From NCBI RefSeq assembly GCF_013137895.1, contig NZ_CP053538.1, forward strand, positions 1,115,501 through 1,179,500: 64,000 nucleotides of DNA, given 5' to 3'. Positions 9,807-18,898 of this stretch are shown here, in pieces. The number at the start of each line of letters is the position of its first letter. Position 1 is the stretch's first letter. The notes beneath the pieces were generated by a model that saw only the letters and a list, made by a program, of their open reading frames with translations, was not told where the DNA came from and did no database searches. The stretch is from Hymenobacter taeanensis (GTDB taxonomy: Bacteria > Bacteroidota > Bacteroidia > Cytophagales > Hymenobacteraceae). Both the position numbers and the translations under genes were made by a program.

Positions 9807-11021
9807 ATGAAGCCGCGCGTGCTACACCTGCCTAAGTGGTATCCTCACCGCTACGACAACCAGGATGGTGACTTTGTGGCCCGGCAGGTAGCTGCTGTTG
9901 CGCCCCACGTTACGGGTGCGGTGCTGTTTGCGGCTGTTGCGCGAGAGCCACTAGCTGGCCTAACTACTTCAGAAATTGACTGGACCAGCGCTACCCCCAC
10001 TCTACGTTACTACTACCGCGCCCAGATTACTGGCCTAGCACCATTTGATAAGCTACTGAAGCTAGCGCTCTATTTTTGGTGCCTAGGCCAGGGATACAGA
10101 CAAATTGTACAGCACTGGGGGGGACCACCGCAACTAGTGCACGTGCATGTGCTGCTCCGTACAGGACTGTTTGCGTGGTGGCTTCGGCTCACTCGTAAAA
10201 TTCCGTACATCGTTACTGAACACTGGACGCTTTATTTGCCGGAGCGGGCCCACCTTATAACTTGGCTACGCAAGAGTTTGACGAAAGCAGTGATACGGCA
10301 GGCCGCCGCCTTGCACACAGTATCCGGTGCTTTACAGAAAGCTATGAACCGTTTAGGCTTCGTTAGCTCTCGGCAGGCTGTCATTGCCAATGTGGTTGAT
10401 ACTACCCTATTCATGCCTGCCTCCATCCCGCGAGTTCCAGGCCAACTATTGATCGTTTCCTCCTTCCATGATGCGGTTAAAAATATTTCGGGCATACTGC
10501 GGGTAGTAGCGGGCATGCGCCAGCAATTCCCGCATGTGCACCTACGCATTGCGGGTTATGGGCCCGATGAGGCATCTTTACGTCATGTAGCTCAGGAGCT
10601 AGGCTTGCTTAGCTGCGGCGCAGTTGTATTCCTGGGCAAGCTTTCACAGCCCGAGGTAGCACAGGAAATGCAGCAGGCCACTGCTCTGGTTTCCTTTAGT
10701 CGGGCTGAAACCTTTGGCTGCGTTCTGCTGGAAGCGCGGGCCGCGGGTTGCCCTGTAGTAGGCCCTGCCACAGGGGGAGTACCAGAACTCTTTGAGCCAG
10801 TGAATAGCTTCGGCTTGCTGGTTTCTCCCGATGATATGGCTGGGCTTACGCAAGCCCTGTCTGCGGTGGTAAGCGGAGCCATTACGTTTGATGCGGAGAG
10901 GCTAACGGCCGATGCGGCGGCCCGGTGTAGCTATCATAAAGTAGGCGGTCAGTTCGCTGACCTGTACCGCGAAATACTTGGTGCACCCACCAGCGGATTT
11001 GGGAGAAGCACTGCATCTTAG
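9807..11021 (+). CDS. Glycosyltransferase family 4 (GT-B fold)
   Basis: 404 residues. The start VLHLPKWYPHRYDNQDGDFV matches GT4 enzymes of surface-polysaccharide loci. The C-terminal Rossmann half begins near QLLIVSSFHDAVKNISGILR and contains the retaining-GT EX7E motif in RAETFGCVLLEARAAGCPVVG, followed by GGVPELF. It would transfer a sugar from a nucleotide donor to a growing glycan on the cytoplasmic face; donor and acceptor are not predictable. The next gene, a flippase, starts 20 bases after the stop, so the two probably form an operon for exopolysaccharide or O-antigen-like glycan. Confidence 0.88.
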   Translation: MKPRVLHLPKWYPHRYDNQDGDFVARQVAAVAPHVTGAVLFAAVAREPLAGLTTSEIDWTSATPTLRYYYRAQITGLAPFDKLLKLALYFWCLGQGYRQIVQHWGGPPQLVHVHVLLRTGLFAWWLRLTRKIPYIVTEHWTLYLPERAHLITWLRKSLTKAVIRQAAALHTVSGALQKAMNRLGFVSSRQAVIANVVDTTLFMPASIPRVPGQLLIVSSFHDAVKNISGILRVVAGMRQQFPHVHLRIAGYGPDEASLRHVAQELGLLSCGAVVFLGKLSQPEVAQEMQQATALVSFSRAETFGCVLLEARAAGCPVVGPATGGVPELFEPVNSFGLLVSPDDMAGLTQALSAVVSGAITFDAERLTADAAARCSYHKVGGQFADLYREILGAPTSGFGRSTAS

Positions 11022-11041
11022 CAGTCTATTTTGCCCAACCT

Positions 11042-12310
11042 ATGGTTCGTCGTATTCTGCACAATTTCACTACTCGCTTACTTAGCGCGCTGCTGAGCTT
11101 TAGCATTGTGTGGCTGACGGCCAGGTACCTGGGGGCGGCAGGACGTGGAGCGGTGAGCTTATTTGTAACCGACTGCGCTGCCTTACTCTTGTTTATTGGG
11201 TTGCTGGGTGGCTCCTCCCTGATCTATTTGGCTCCGCGCCGCAACTTGTGGCATTTGGTACTGCCGGCGTACGTTTGGGCCCTAGCGGTTTGCGCGCTAG
11301 GCACTGGCATAATAGGCCTGTTGCGCCAGCCTGGTGCCACGTACCTACTGCACCTGGGGGCGTTGAGCGTACTACAGGCCCTCTTCTCCATTAATACGTC
11401 GTTACTACTCGGCCGCCGCCGGGAGCAGACCTACCATCTATTAGTGGTGATGCAGGTAGCGCTGCTGGCGGGCGGTTTGCTGGTAGCTTTTAGTGGTGCC
11501 GGACCGTGGCGGGCAGTTAGTTCTTACTACTATGCCAGCTACCTGGCCTACGGCTTGCCGCTGCTGCTCAGCTTCGGCGCGCTGTTGTCCCTGCCTGATC
11601 CTCGTTTGCGCTTAAGCCGGCGCCTCCGCGCCACTACCCGCGAACTGGCGCGGCATAGCCGCGGGGCCCACCTGTCGAACATCCTGGCTTTCGCTAACTA
11701 CCGGCTTTGCTATTATTTTGTGGCCTACTACGCCGATACCAAGGCCGTGGGGGTATTGTCGGTGGGCACGGCGCTGATGGAGGCTATCTGGCTGATTCCG
11801 AGGAGCACTGCGCTTATTCAGTACGTTGAATTAGTTAACTCACCTGCCAGATCGTTGCCGGCAGCCGCATTACGAGTAGCCCGGTATACTATTGGGGGTA
11901 CGGCAGCCAGCGTATTACTTATGCTCATGTTACCTACCGCTCTGCTGTCTAGCCTCTTTGGCAAAGAATTCGGGCCGGCACACGAGGTTATGCTTCTACT
12001 GGCGCCCGGTGTGGTTATTATGGCACTGCAGATGCTCGTTAGTAGCTACTTCGCGGGGCTGGCCCAGTACCGCACCAATAATACGGCCGCTATAATAGGC
12101 CTAGGGTTCACGGTAGTTGCTTGCGCCTTGCTTATCCCACAACTAGGCATCAGGGGAGCTGCCTTAGCCTCTACCTTATCGTACAGTGCTTCAACAGGCT
12201 TCCTACTCTGGAAATTCTGGCGAGCTACCGGTACCAAGCCAACTTCCTTTCTGCCTCAGGCTGCTGATGTAGCGCGTGTTTGGCACCTGATGCGGGCAAA
12301 GAGTATTTAG
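11042..12310 (+). CDS. Polysaccharide flippase (MATE/MOP superfamily)
   Basis: 422 residues, almost entirely hydrophobic, with about twelve predicted membrane helices separated by short basic loops (for example LRLSRRLRATTREL near the middle). The N-terminal RRILHNFTTRLLSALLSFSIVWLTARYLGAAGRGA is typical of lipopolysaccharide/polysaccharide export flippases, which move lipid-linked sugars across the inner membrane. The product sits 20 bases downstream of the glycosyltransferase. Its stop overlaps by 4 bases the stop end of the convergent methyltransferase gene. Confidence 0.85.
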   Translation: MVRRILHNFTTRLLSALLSFSIVWLTARYLGAAGRGAVSLFVTDCAALLLFIGLLGGSSLIYLAPRRNLWHLVLPAYVWALAVCALGTGIIGLLRQPGATYLLHLGALSVLQALFSINTSLLLGRRREQTYHLLVVMQVALLAGGLLVAFSGAGPWRAVSSYYYASYLAYGLPLLLSFGALLSLPDPRLRLSRRLRATTRELARHSRGAHLSNILAFANYRLCYYFVAYYADTKAVGVLSVGTALMEAIWLIPRSTALIQYVELVNSPARSLPAAALRVARYTIGGTAASVLLMLMLPTALLSSLFGKEFGPAHEVMLLLAPGVVIMALQMLVSSYFAGLAQYRTNNTAAIIGLGFTVVACALLIPQLGIRGAALASTLSYSASTGFLLWKFWRATGTKPTSFLPQAADVARVWHLMRAKSI

Positions 12311-13131
12311 GGTAGCACTTGCACAGTTACACGGAAGGCCGGCATGGGGTCGGCCAGAGGCTCAGGCAAGTCGGTGGGTAGTGGGCTAGGCGTATAGATG
12401 GCGCACAGCGTATTTTCTACCTGCATTAAATGCCCAGGGGCTGCAGCAGGAATACCATCCAGAATCCCGGCCAGCACTTCCCAGCGCGGCTGCCCCGGCT
12501 GCCGGCTAGCGTCGTGCCATACTACTGTGGTAGCCGGGCCCACCAGATGCTCAAATACGCGGCGCGTATCCGTCCGCACGGCCTCGTAGCGATGGTCTCC
12601 GTCTATGAACAGCAGGTCGAAGTGGCCTAGCTCGTGCATGGGAAACGTGGCTGAATCCCCCGTCAGATGCGTCACATTTGGTAACGGCCGGGAGAAGAAA
12701 CCGTGCAGGTTGATGTAGCGCTCCGATAAACCCAAAGCCCGAAGCTCAGCCGCCGAAAGGTTCAGCGTGTGCACCGATGCGGCTACTTCAGCCACGTTGG
12801 CGGCGCTTTCGCCACGCCAGGTGCCAATCTCAAAATAACGGCAGCCGGGTATCGCGCGGGCCAGGGCACGCAGCAGCGCCAAATCAGTAGGCAAGGAGCC
12901 CCCCTCCCGGAAGGCAAAGGGCTGCACAGTTTCACCAGCGGCAGGCAGCAAGGGCGCCAATGCAGCTACCGGCAGGCCGTGTTCTCCTGTCTGCCACCGC
13001 ACAGTATGCGCCAAGCTGCGCTGTTGCCACATTGCGTCATCAGTGGCCAGCACGTGGTTCAAGAGCCAGGGGTTTCGCACCAAGCTAGCCAAGCCACGCA
13101 GCGTTTTGGTGAGTTTCGTCAATGAAAGCAA
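12307..13131 (-). CDS. Class I SAM-dependent methyltransferase
   Basis: About 274 residues; no ATG is available near the N-terminus, so the TTG at 13131 is used and remains uncertain. The SAM-binding glycine loop is seen in YFEIGTWRGESAANVAEVA, and the acidic motif and metal-like site in HFDLLFIDGDHRYEAVRTDT with VVWHDA later. This layout matches the Methyltransf_24 type found in surface-glycan loci. The gene is convergent with the flippase and overlaps it by 4 bases. Its substrate is unknown; a sugar is a reasonable guess from context only. Confidence 0.8.
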   Translation of the reverse strand: MLSLTKLTKTLRGLASLVRNPWLLNHVLATDDAMWQQRSLAHTVRWQTGEHGLPVAALAPLLPAAGETVQPFAFREGGSLPTDLALLRALARAIPGCRYFEIGTWRGESAANVAEVAASVHTLNLSAAELRALGLSERYINLHGFFSRPLPNVTHLTGDSATFPMHELGHFDLLFIDGDHRYEAVRTDTRRVFEHLVGPATTVVWHDASRQPGQPRWEVLAGILDGIPAAAPGHLMQVENTLCAIYTPSPLPTDLPEPLADPMPAFRVTVQVLP

Positions 13132-13167
13132 TTTTGGAATAACACAGTAACCGAGAGCAATAGGCGC

Positions 13168-13209
13168 GCTCCAACCAAGTGGCCTAGTATAAGGCTACTT
13201 GGTTGGAGC
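13168..13209. terminator. Symmetric hairpin upstream of the methyltransferase / downstream of MoxR stop region
   Basis: GCTCCAACCAAGT (13168-13180) pairs perfectly with ACTTGGTTGGAGC (13197-13209); the loop includes AGTGGCCTAG. It lies just after the moxR stop when read on the minus strand, so it probably terminates moxR transcription before the methyltransferase. Confidence 0.7.
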
Positions 13210-13220
13210 TGTTTGCGCAT

Positions 13221-14219
13221 TTAGCTAATGGGCACTTTGCGCAGAATGGCTTCTATCAAGTCCTGCGTCCGGATGCCATCGGCTTCGGCTTCATAAGTAA
13301 GCAGAATGCGGTGGTTGAGCACATCAGTGGCTACTTCCTTAATATCCTCAGGCAGCACGTAGTCGCGCTCATCTAAGTAAGCTACGGCTTTAGCGGCTCG
13401 GTGCAGAGCAATACTAGCGCGCGGGCTCACTCCAAACTGCACGTACTGCTGAAACTCCACCAGGTCATACTCCGCTGGCTTGCGGGTGGCAAACACCAGC
13501 TCGATAATGTATTTCTCAAGAGTTTCTGAGATCTGCACCTGATTGATCTGCTGGCGAATACCGAATATATCCTCTTTGGTCAGGATAGGGTTAACATCGC
13601 TTTCAAAGCTCATGTTAGCCATTCGGCGCATTACTTCCAGCTCGTCCGTTTTCTTGAGGTAATCCACAAATACCTTCATCATAAAACGGTCGACCTGGGC
13701 CTCAGGGAGCGGGTAAGTGCCCTCTTGCTCCACGGGGTTTTGCGTAGCCAGTACCAGAAAGGGCAAATCAAGCAGGTAGGTAGTCTCGCCGATGGTTACC
13801 TGCTTCTCCTGCATGGCTTCGAGCAAGGCACTTTGCACCTTGGCCGGGGAGCGGTTTACCTCATCAGCCAGCACCAGATTGGCGAATATCGGCCCCTTTT
13901 TAACTTCAAATTCTGATTGGTTCTGGTTGTAAATCATGGTGCCCACCAAGTCGGAAGGCAACAGGTCAGGCGTGAACTGCACCCGCTGAAAGTGCAGGTG
14001 CAGCACCTTCGAGAGGGTACTAATGGTGAGCGTTTTGGCCAGGCCCGGCACTCCTTCCAGGAGGATATGCCCCCCGGTAAACAAGCCAATCAGCAGGCGC
14101 CCAACCATGTACTGCTGGCCTACAACCACTTTGCCGACCTCAGCAAATACTTGTTTAATCTTTAACTGATAATCAGGTACCTCCGGCATTGGGGCGTCAG
14201 AAACAAAAGCGAGGGACAT
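13221..14219 (-). CDS. MoxR family AAA+ ATPase
   Basis: 332 residues. Walker A is GHILLEGVPGLAKT (about residues 51-64), Walker B is NLVLADEVNRSP, and sensor 1 is VLATQNPVEQEGTYPLPEAQ; the C-terminal lid holds the ALHRAAKAVAYLDERDYVLPEDI block. MoxR ATPases act as chaperone-like assembly factors, usually beside DUF58 and von Willebrand A domain genes; those partners are not in this window on either side, so this copy stands alone here. ATG 14219 start is well supported by length. Confidence 0.93.
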   Translation of the reverse strand: MSLAFVSDAPMPEVPDYQLKIKQVFAEVGKVVVGQQYMVGRLLIGLFTGGHILLEGVPGLAKTLTISTLSKVLHLHFQRVQFTPDLLPSDLVGTMIYNQNQSEFEVKKGPIFANLVLADEVNRSPAKVQSALLEAMQEKQVTIGETTYLLDLPFLVLATQNPVEQEGTYPLPEAQVDRFMMKVFVDYLKKTDELEVMRRMANMSFESDVNPILTKEDIFGIRQQINQVQISETLEKYIIELVFATRKPAEYDLVEFQQYVQFGVSPRASIALHRAAKAVAYLDERDYVLPEDIKEVATDVLNHRILLTYEAEADGIRTQDLIEAILRKVPIS

Positions 14220-14590
14220 TACGAAACGCGAAATACGCGAGAAAATAAAGGTAGCAAATCAGACGGCGCCAACTAGCCAATAGTCCAGAAAGGCTGCGTC
14301 TCAGGCTTCGGCTAGGCCACTTTGTGCTAGTAGTGCACTTCAGTTAACGACTACTATTCAGCTCTAGTCTCCTGTGGCCACGCCGCTCCGGCCGCACCCG
14401 CGCAACGCACGCTTTACTACGTGGCTCTGCTATTTACAGAGCAAGTTTAATGCTCATCATATATCCCTCTTGCAGTTCAATTCACTACAATTTAGGCGCT
14501 TACCACTAAAAAAGTGGCGCCTCTGAGAATCCGGCATTATAAGATACTGCGTTGATATACTACCTGTTCCCTATAACCTTATTACCCATT
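14220..14590. other. Intergenic region, no gene seen
   Basis: About 370 bases between divergent moxR and the beta-flower gene. TACCTTTA near 14250 on the minus strand resembles a -7 element for moxR. CTAGGCCACT occurs at 14312-14321. No ORF or RNA gene is convincing. Confidence 0.4.
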
Positions 14591-14965
14591 ATGATTCCAC
14601 TTTATAACACCGCCGGAAAACAAGTTGTATATGCTGATGAAGCCTGCCGCGCCTTATATGACGCGGAAGGCAATGTAGTAGCCTGGTTCGATGAGGAGCT
14701 GGTATACTCGCTGAACGGCCGCTATTTAGGTTGGGTGTACCAAGGCTGGGTATATGACCGCAACGGACACCCGGCAATGTTCGCAGAGAATGCCATTGGT
14801 GGCCCTGAGCGGCCCCAGCTTAACAACTTAGCTCGCGTGCTGCCCAAAAGAATGAAGCTCGCTTCTCTACCTATCCCACTTCCTCGGCGCCAGCCCAGAC
14901 CAGCCCGCCGCAACCGCGCCTCTAGCTGGTCGCCGCGCTCAGGAGTTGCTTACTTTACGCAGTAA
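14591..14965 (+). CDS. 4-fold beta flower-like protein
   Basis: 124 residues from ATG 14591 (a longer frame from 14552 has a poor start). The first 75 residues contain four short repeats of a strand-turn pattern: IPLYNTAGKQVVYAD, ALYDAEGNVVAWFD, VYSLNGRYLGWVYQG and VYDRNGHPAMFAEN. This matches small proteins that form a four-bladed beta-flower; their role is unknown. The rest is a proline- and arginine-rich basic tail (PLPRRQPRPARRNR), which could bind nucleic acid or envelope polymers. Upstream and downstream genes are unrelated. Confidence 0.65.
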   Translation: MIPLYNTAGKQVVYADEACRALYDAEGNVVAWFDEELVYSLNGRYLGWVYQGWVYDRNGHPAMFAENAIGGPERPQLNNLARVLPKRMKLASLPIPLPRRQPRPARRNRASSWSPRSGVAYFTQ

Positions 14966-14995
14966 GCAACTACTATTACTAGCCTCTTACTCAAG

Positions 14996-15031
14996 AAAAA
15001 GGCCCTGTTGCATACGCAATAGGGCCTTTTT
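14996..15031. terminator. Bidirectional terminator
   Basis: AAAAAGGCCCT (14996-15006) pairs with AGGGCCTTTTT (15021-15031). It is symmetric with A and T runs, so it can stop both the beta-flower transcript and the tRNA-Leu transcript. Confidence 0.85.
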
Positions 15032-15032
15032 G

Positions 15033-15116
15033 TACCAGAGACGGGAATCGAACCCGTACTTCCTTACGGAAACGGCATTTTAAGTGCCGCGTGTCTACCT
15101 ATTCCACCACTCCGGC
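15033..15116 (-). tRNA. tRNA-Leu(UAA)
   Basis: 84 nt on the minus strand, 5' end at 15116. Acceptor GCCGGAG pairs with CTCTGGT using two G-U pairs; D-arm region TGGTGGAATAGGTAGACAC; anticodon loop CTTAAAA gives UAA; a long class II variable arm follows; T-loop GGTTCGATTCC is intact; discriminator A. CCA is not encoded. The first 18 bases at its 5' end overlap the 3' end of the HNH gene on the same strand. Confidence 0.95.
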
Positions 15117-15584
15117 TCTTGCCTGATTTTTGCCCCGGTAGTTTGCCGTTTGGGCATGGCAATTTGGGCACAATAACTGTAAATTCTCAATTCTATGGTC
15201 GTTATTTATTCCATTTTTGTGGTGCAGCTCTAACGGAATAGGCTTTCCTAGCCAAAATTTATTACGGCAACCCTCACACATTCTTTCTTTTAGGCCTTCA
15301 ATCACTAAACGGTTACGAAGCCGGTACGAGGAGGTATAGCTAGAATTTTCAATCAGAATATTATCCCATGAGAAGGGTTTGCCAAACTTTTGATACCGCT
15401 CGCCTACGTTCCAACCACTGCCTGTGAAGTGGGTTGTATCAATTGCCAGCGCCTCAATTCTTGCCTTCACCGTTTTGTAGTTGCCGCCAGCTGGTATCAG
15501 CCCTAACCGTTTAATCACTTGCGCTATAGATAAGCACTCTGCTACAAAAGCCCGAAACTGTTTGTCTGAAATGGGTGGTTTCAT
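15099..15584 (-). CDS. HNH endonuclease with N-terminal helix-turn-helix-like region
   Basis: 161 residues. A C-terminal HNH/zinc module is clear: Cys103-X2-Cys106, His121-His122 in LELHHKNG, His130, Asn134, then Cys139-X2-Cys142-His143. Residues 15-45 (SIAQVIKRLGLIPAGG) resemble a helix-turn-helix. HNH enzymes cut DNA; free-standing ones of this form occur as mobile or homing-like genes. The coding sequence is visibly poorer in GC than its neighbours. It lies between tRNA-Gly and tRNA-Leu on the same strand, and its last five codons plus stop (to 15099) fall inside the tRNA-Leu gene. Only 25 bases separate its ATG from the tRNA-Gly terminator, so its promoter is unclear. Confidence 0.85.
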   Translation of the reverse strand: MKPPISDKQFRAFVAECLSIAQVIKRLGLIPAGGNYKTVKARIEALAIDTTHFTGSGWNVGERYQKFGKPFSWDNILIENSSYTSSYRLRNRLVIEGLKERMCEGCRNKFWLGKPIPLELHHKNGINNDHRIENLQLLCPNCHAQTANYRGKNQARAGVVE

Positions 15585-15609
15585 ACTGACATATTGTCAA
15601 CTAGCAAAT

Positions 15610-15649
15610 AAACAAAAAGGCCCTGCTAAATAGCAGGGCCTTTTTGTTT
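15610..15649 (-). terminator. Strong hairpin after tRNA-Gly
   Basis: Perfect 19-bp stem (15610-15628 with 15631-15649) around an AA loop, with A and T runs on both sides. It directly follows tRNA-Gly on the minus strand and precedes the HNH start. Confidence 0.85.
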
Positions 15650-15724
15650 GGAGCGGGAGACGAGGTTCGAACTCGCGACCTCGACCTTGGCAAGGTCGCG
15701 CTCTACCAACTGAGCTACTCTCGC
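15649..15724 (-). tRNA. tRNA-Gly(GCC), CCA encoded
   Basis: 76 nt on the minus strand including an encoded CCA (15651-15649). D-arm AGCTCAGTTGGTAGAGC, anticodon loop TTGCCAA giving GCC, and T-loop TTCGAAC are intact. The acceptor reads GCGAGAG against CTCCCGC, so position 4 is A opposite C69, a mismatch where most bacterial tRNA-Gly has G. The 3' end overlaps the start of the terminator by one base. Confidence 0.93.
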
Positions 15725-15951
15725 TTTTGATCTTGGCGCCGTAGTGGCGTTTTGATGTGACAAAGGTACTACAGGAATCCTTGTTGTCAAGAGGTAGTCC
15801 CAAAAAAACCTTTACTTTTTTACTATACAAGCTGTTTTCGGCTGATTTTCAGGGAGAAAATTTTAGCGAGCCTACCACATTTCACCTTGCTGCAAAGAGT
15901 AATGGGTGGCCTAGCTCAAGCCTAACTGGTAAGCCGAGCCAGGCCACTTGA

Positions 15952-18750
15952 CTATTTCCCGCCAGCTGCCAACTTTAGCTCGTTGAGTTTGAGCAGCGCC
16001 TCAATGGGGGTAAGCGTATTTACATCCAGTTTCTCCAGCAGTTCACGCACGCGCTCTAGGGCGGGGTCGCCGGGCTCGAACATGCTGAGCTGCAAGCTGG
16101 GCCGCGGCGCAGTATGAACGGCGGCAGTGGGCTGGGCTTTAGGTGTGCTGCGAGTCTGTACAGCTTCCGCATTCACTGAGCCGTTTAAAGCAACGACTTT
16201 GCCGGCACCGGGCTTTTCATCCAACCCCGCCAATACCTCGTCGAATTCGGTGGGGCCGTCTTCTACCCCGGCGCTGGTCCGCTCCTGCTCCAGGTGGTGC
16301 ATGATTTCATTGGCGCGGAGTACCACGGAAGTAGGCATACCCGCCATGCGGGCCACGTGAATACCGAAACTATGCTCTGAGCCGCCCTCCTGCAGCTTGC
16401 GTAGGAATAAGATGCGGCCATCGGCCTCTTTCACAGCCACGTTGTAGTTGCGCACCCGCGAGCAGTCATCGGCGAGTTGGTTGAGCTCGTGGTAGTGCGT
16501 GGCGAACAGCGTTTTGGCGCGTGCTTTGGGGGAGTTGTGCAGGTGCTCCACAATGGCCCAGGCAATACTGATGCCATCGTAGGTGCTCGTGCCCCGCCCG
16601 ATTTCGTCCATCAGCACGAGGCTGCGGTCGGAGAGATTGTTGAGGATGCTGGCCGTTTCGGTCATTTCCACCATAAAGGTGCTCTCGCCCTTACTCAGGT
16701 TATCGGAGGCACCTACGCGGGTGAAAATCTTGTCGATGACGCCGATGGTAGCCGCATCAGCGGGCACGAACGAGCCTATCTGGGCCAGCAGCACAATAAG
16801 GGCCGTTTGGCGCAACAACGCCGATTTACCCGCCATATTAGGCCCCGTAATGACCACAATCTGCTGGTCTTCCTGATCCAGCCGAATATCATTCGGGATG
16901 TAGGCCTCCCCGGGGGGTAGCTGGCGCTCAATCACGGGATGACGGCCGGCCTTAATGTCGAGCACGGTGCTGTCATCCACGCGCGGCTTCACGTAGCGGT
17001 ACTGGCGAGCAGTGGCGGCAAAACTGGCCAAGCAGTCGGTGACTCCAATGGCGCGGGCGTTCTGCTGAATCTGGGAGACGTACTCAGCCGCCGACAGCAC
17101 CAGATCAGTATAAATGCGCTGCTCAATGACGAACAGCTGATCCTCGGCGTGCAGGATCTTTTCCTCGTAGGTCTTGAGTTCCTCCGTAATGTAGCGCTCG
17201 GCATTTACCAGCGTCTGCTTTCTGATCCAGGTGCTCGGTACTTTGTCTTTGTGGGCGTTGGTTACTTCGAGGTAGTACCCGAACACCTTATTGTAGGCCA
17301 CCTTCAGGGAGCCAATGCCGGTTTCCTGAATGGCCCGCTGCTGCATCTGAAATAGGTAGTCCTTGCCCGAGAAGGCCATTGCGCGGAGCTGATCCAGCTC
17401 CGCATCTACGCCATCGTTCAGCACGCCGCCCTGGTTGGTCAGAATGGGGGCATCAACTTTAATCTTGGCCTGAATTTCCTCGCGTAGGCCAGTACAGGGG
17501 TTAAGCTGATCGGCTAGTTTTTGCAGGGCCCGGATGCCGGAAGCGGCCAACTGCTCACGCATGGGGGCAATAGCTTCCAGGGCGCGGGAAAGCTGCAGCA
17601 GCTCGCGCGGGTTGATGCGGCGCACCGCTACTTTGGAAATCAGGCGCTCCAGGTCGTTGATCTGGCGCAGGTGTTGCAACAGGTTTTCCAATAGCTCCGG
17701 GTTCTGGAGCAGGGCCTCCACCGTATCGAGGCGGCGCTGAATTTGAGCGGGCTCCTTGAGGGGCAGCACCACCCACTTGCGTAGCAGGCGCGCGCCCATG
17801 GGCGTCACGGTCTGGTCGAGGATGTCGATGAGGGGCACACCGCCGGGATGCTGGGGCAGTACTAGCTCCAGGTTGCGCACCGTAAATCGGTCGAGCCACA
17901 CGTACTTGTCCTCCTCTAAGCGGCCAATGCTGCCGATGTGGCCTACGTCGGTGTGCTTGGTTTCGGCGAGGTAATGCAGGATGCAGCCGGCGGCCGTAAT
18001 GCCTTCGCGCAAGCCATCAATACCGAAGCCTTTAAGCGAAGTGGTGTTGAAGTGGCGAGTGAGCGTGTCGTGGCAGTAGTCGTAGCCAAATACCCACTCA
18101 TCGAGAGCAAAGTGGCAGAAATCAGGACCGAAGTTCTCCTCAAATTCCCGGCGGCTACGCTTGCAGAACAGCACTTCTGCGGGGCCGAAGTTCTGCAGCA
18201 ACTTGCCTAAGTAATCAATGGTACCCTGGGCTACCAGAAACTCGCCAGTGCTGATATCGAGGAAGCTGATACCGGCCTCCTGCTTCCCAAAATGCACGGC
18301 GCAGAGGTAGTTGTTGCTCTTGCGCTCCAGCACATTGTCGTGAAGGCTAACGCCGGGCGTTACGAGCTCCGTAATCCCGCGCTTCACTAGCCCCTTAGCC
18401 ATTTTGGGGTCTTCAAGCTGGTCGCAGATGGCTACGCGCTGGCCCGCCCGCACCAGTTTGGGCAGGTAGTTGTCGAGGGCGTGGTGAGGGAAGCCGGCCA
18501 GCGGAGTTTCGGAAGAGGTGCCGGCCCCGCGCTTGGTTAGGGTAATATCCAGAATACGGGAAGCCGTAACGGCATCTTCCCCGAAGGTTTCGTAGAAGTC
18601 GCCCACCCGAAACAGCAGCACGGCGCCGGGGTGCTCTTGTTTCAGCTGGTAATACTGCTTCATCAAGGGCGTATCAATCACGGGAGCCGGCCCGAGGGAG
18701 CCGTGCGTGCGGATGGGCTTTTTGGTAGGATCGGCGACTTTAGCTTTCAC
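15952..18750 (-). CDS. mutS: DNA mismatch repair protein MutS
   Basis: About 932 residues, slightly longer than E. coli MutS (853). The mismatch-recognition FYE is in [16 protein letters not shown]. Walker A is [16 protein letters not shown], followed by [21 protein letters not shown] and the Walker B region [16 protein letters not shown], then [12 protein letters not shown]. The C-terminus has a low-complexity stretch before a [16 protein letters not shown] helix used for MutS dimer/tetramer contacts. It binds mismatches and recruits MutL. No ATG is near the N-terminus: GTG 18750 (or TTG 18756) is used, and the first internal ATG aligns with the conserved [12 protein letters not shown]. Divergent from the RNA methyltransferase gene. 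Confidence 0.96.
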   Translation of the reverse strand: MKAKVADPTKKPIRTHGSLGPAPVIDTPLMKQYYQLKQEHPGAVLLFRVGDFYETFGEDAVTASRILDITLTKRGAGTSSETPLAGFPHHALDNYLPKLVRAGQRVAICDQLEDPKMAKGLVKRGITELVTPGVSLHDNVLERKSNNYLCAVHFGKQEAGISFLDISTGEFLVAQGTIDYLGKLLQNFGPAEVLFCKRSRREFEENFGPDFCHFALDEWVFGYDYCHDTLTRHFNTTSLKGFGIDGLREGITAAGCILHYLAETKHTDVGHIGSIGRLEEDKYVWLDRFTVRNLELVLPQHPGGVPLIDILDQTVTPMGARLLRKWVVLPLKEPAQIQRRLDTVEALLQNPELLENLLQHLRQINDLERLISKVAVRRINPRELLQLSRALEAIAPMREQLAASGIRALQKLADQLNPCTGLREEIQAKIKVDAPILTNQGGVLNDGVDAELDQLRAMAFSGKDYLFQMQQRAIQETGIGSLKVAYNKVFGYYLEVTNAHKDKVPSTWIRKQTLVNAERYITEELKTYEEKILHAEDQLFVIEQRIYTDLVLSAAEYVSQIQQNARAIGVTDCLASFAATARQYRYVKPRVDDSTVLDIKAGRHPVIERQLPPGEAYIPNDIRLDQEDQQIVVITGPNMAGKSALLRQTALIVLLAQIGSFVPADAATIGVIDKIFTRVGASDNLSKGESTFMVEMTETASILNNLSDRSLVLMDEIGRGTSTYDGISIAWAIVEHLHNSPKARAKTLFATHYHELNQLADDCSRVRNYNVAVKEADGRILFLRKLQEGGSEHSFGIHVARMAGMPTSVVLRANEIMHHLEQERTSAGVEDGPTEFDEVLAGLDEKPGAGKVVALNGSVNAEAVQTRSTPKAQPTAAVHTAPRPSLQLSMFEPGDPALERVRELLEKLDVNTLTPIEALLKLNELKLAAGGK

Positions 18751-18806
18751 TAGCAAGTAAGTAACGCCAGCACAGAGCCAGCGAGCAGGATCAGGGAGTA
18801 CTTTTA

Positions 18807-18845
18807 TCTGTCATGGCTGAGCGGAGCCGAAGCATGACGTTATGC
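18807..18845. repeat. REP-like palindrome
   Basis: GTCATG (18810-18815) and CATGAC (18833-18838) flank GCTGAGCGGAGCCGAAG. The same CATGCTGAGCGG-type core, inverted, recurs at about 38710 in this window, so it looks like a dispersed extragenic palindrome. Confidence 0.5.
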
Positions 18846-18886
18846 GTTTTGTCTTTGCCAACATCAGCTGCTCGGCCTGACGTTCC

Positions 18887-18894
18887 TACTTTTG
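18887..18894 (+). promoter_or_regulatory. -7 element directly before the RNA methyltransferase
   Basis: TACTTTTG matches TAnnTTTG exactly and ends 4 bases before the ATG at 18899. The mRNA would be leaderless, or translation would start at the internal ATG 18914. Confidence 0.5.
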
Positions 18895-18898
18895 CAGT

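Noticed and set aside
15597..15830. 77-codon minus-strand frame
   Set aside because: It runs through tRNA-Gly and its terminator, so it is not a gene.
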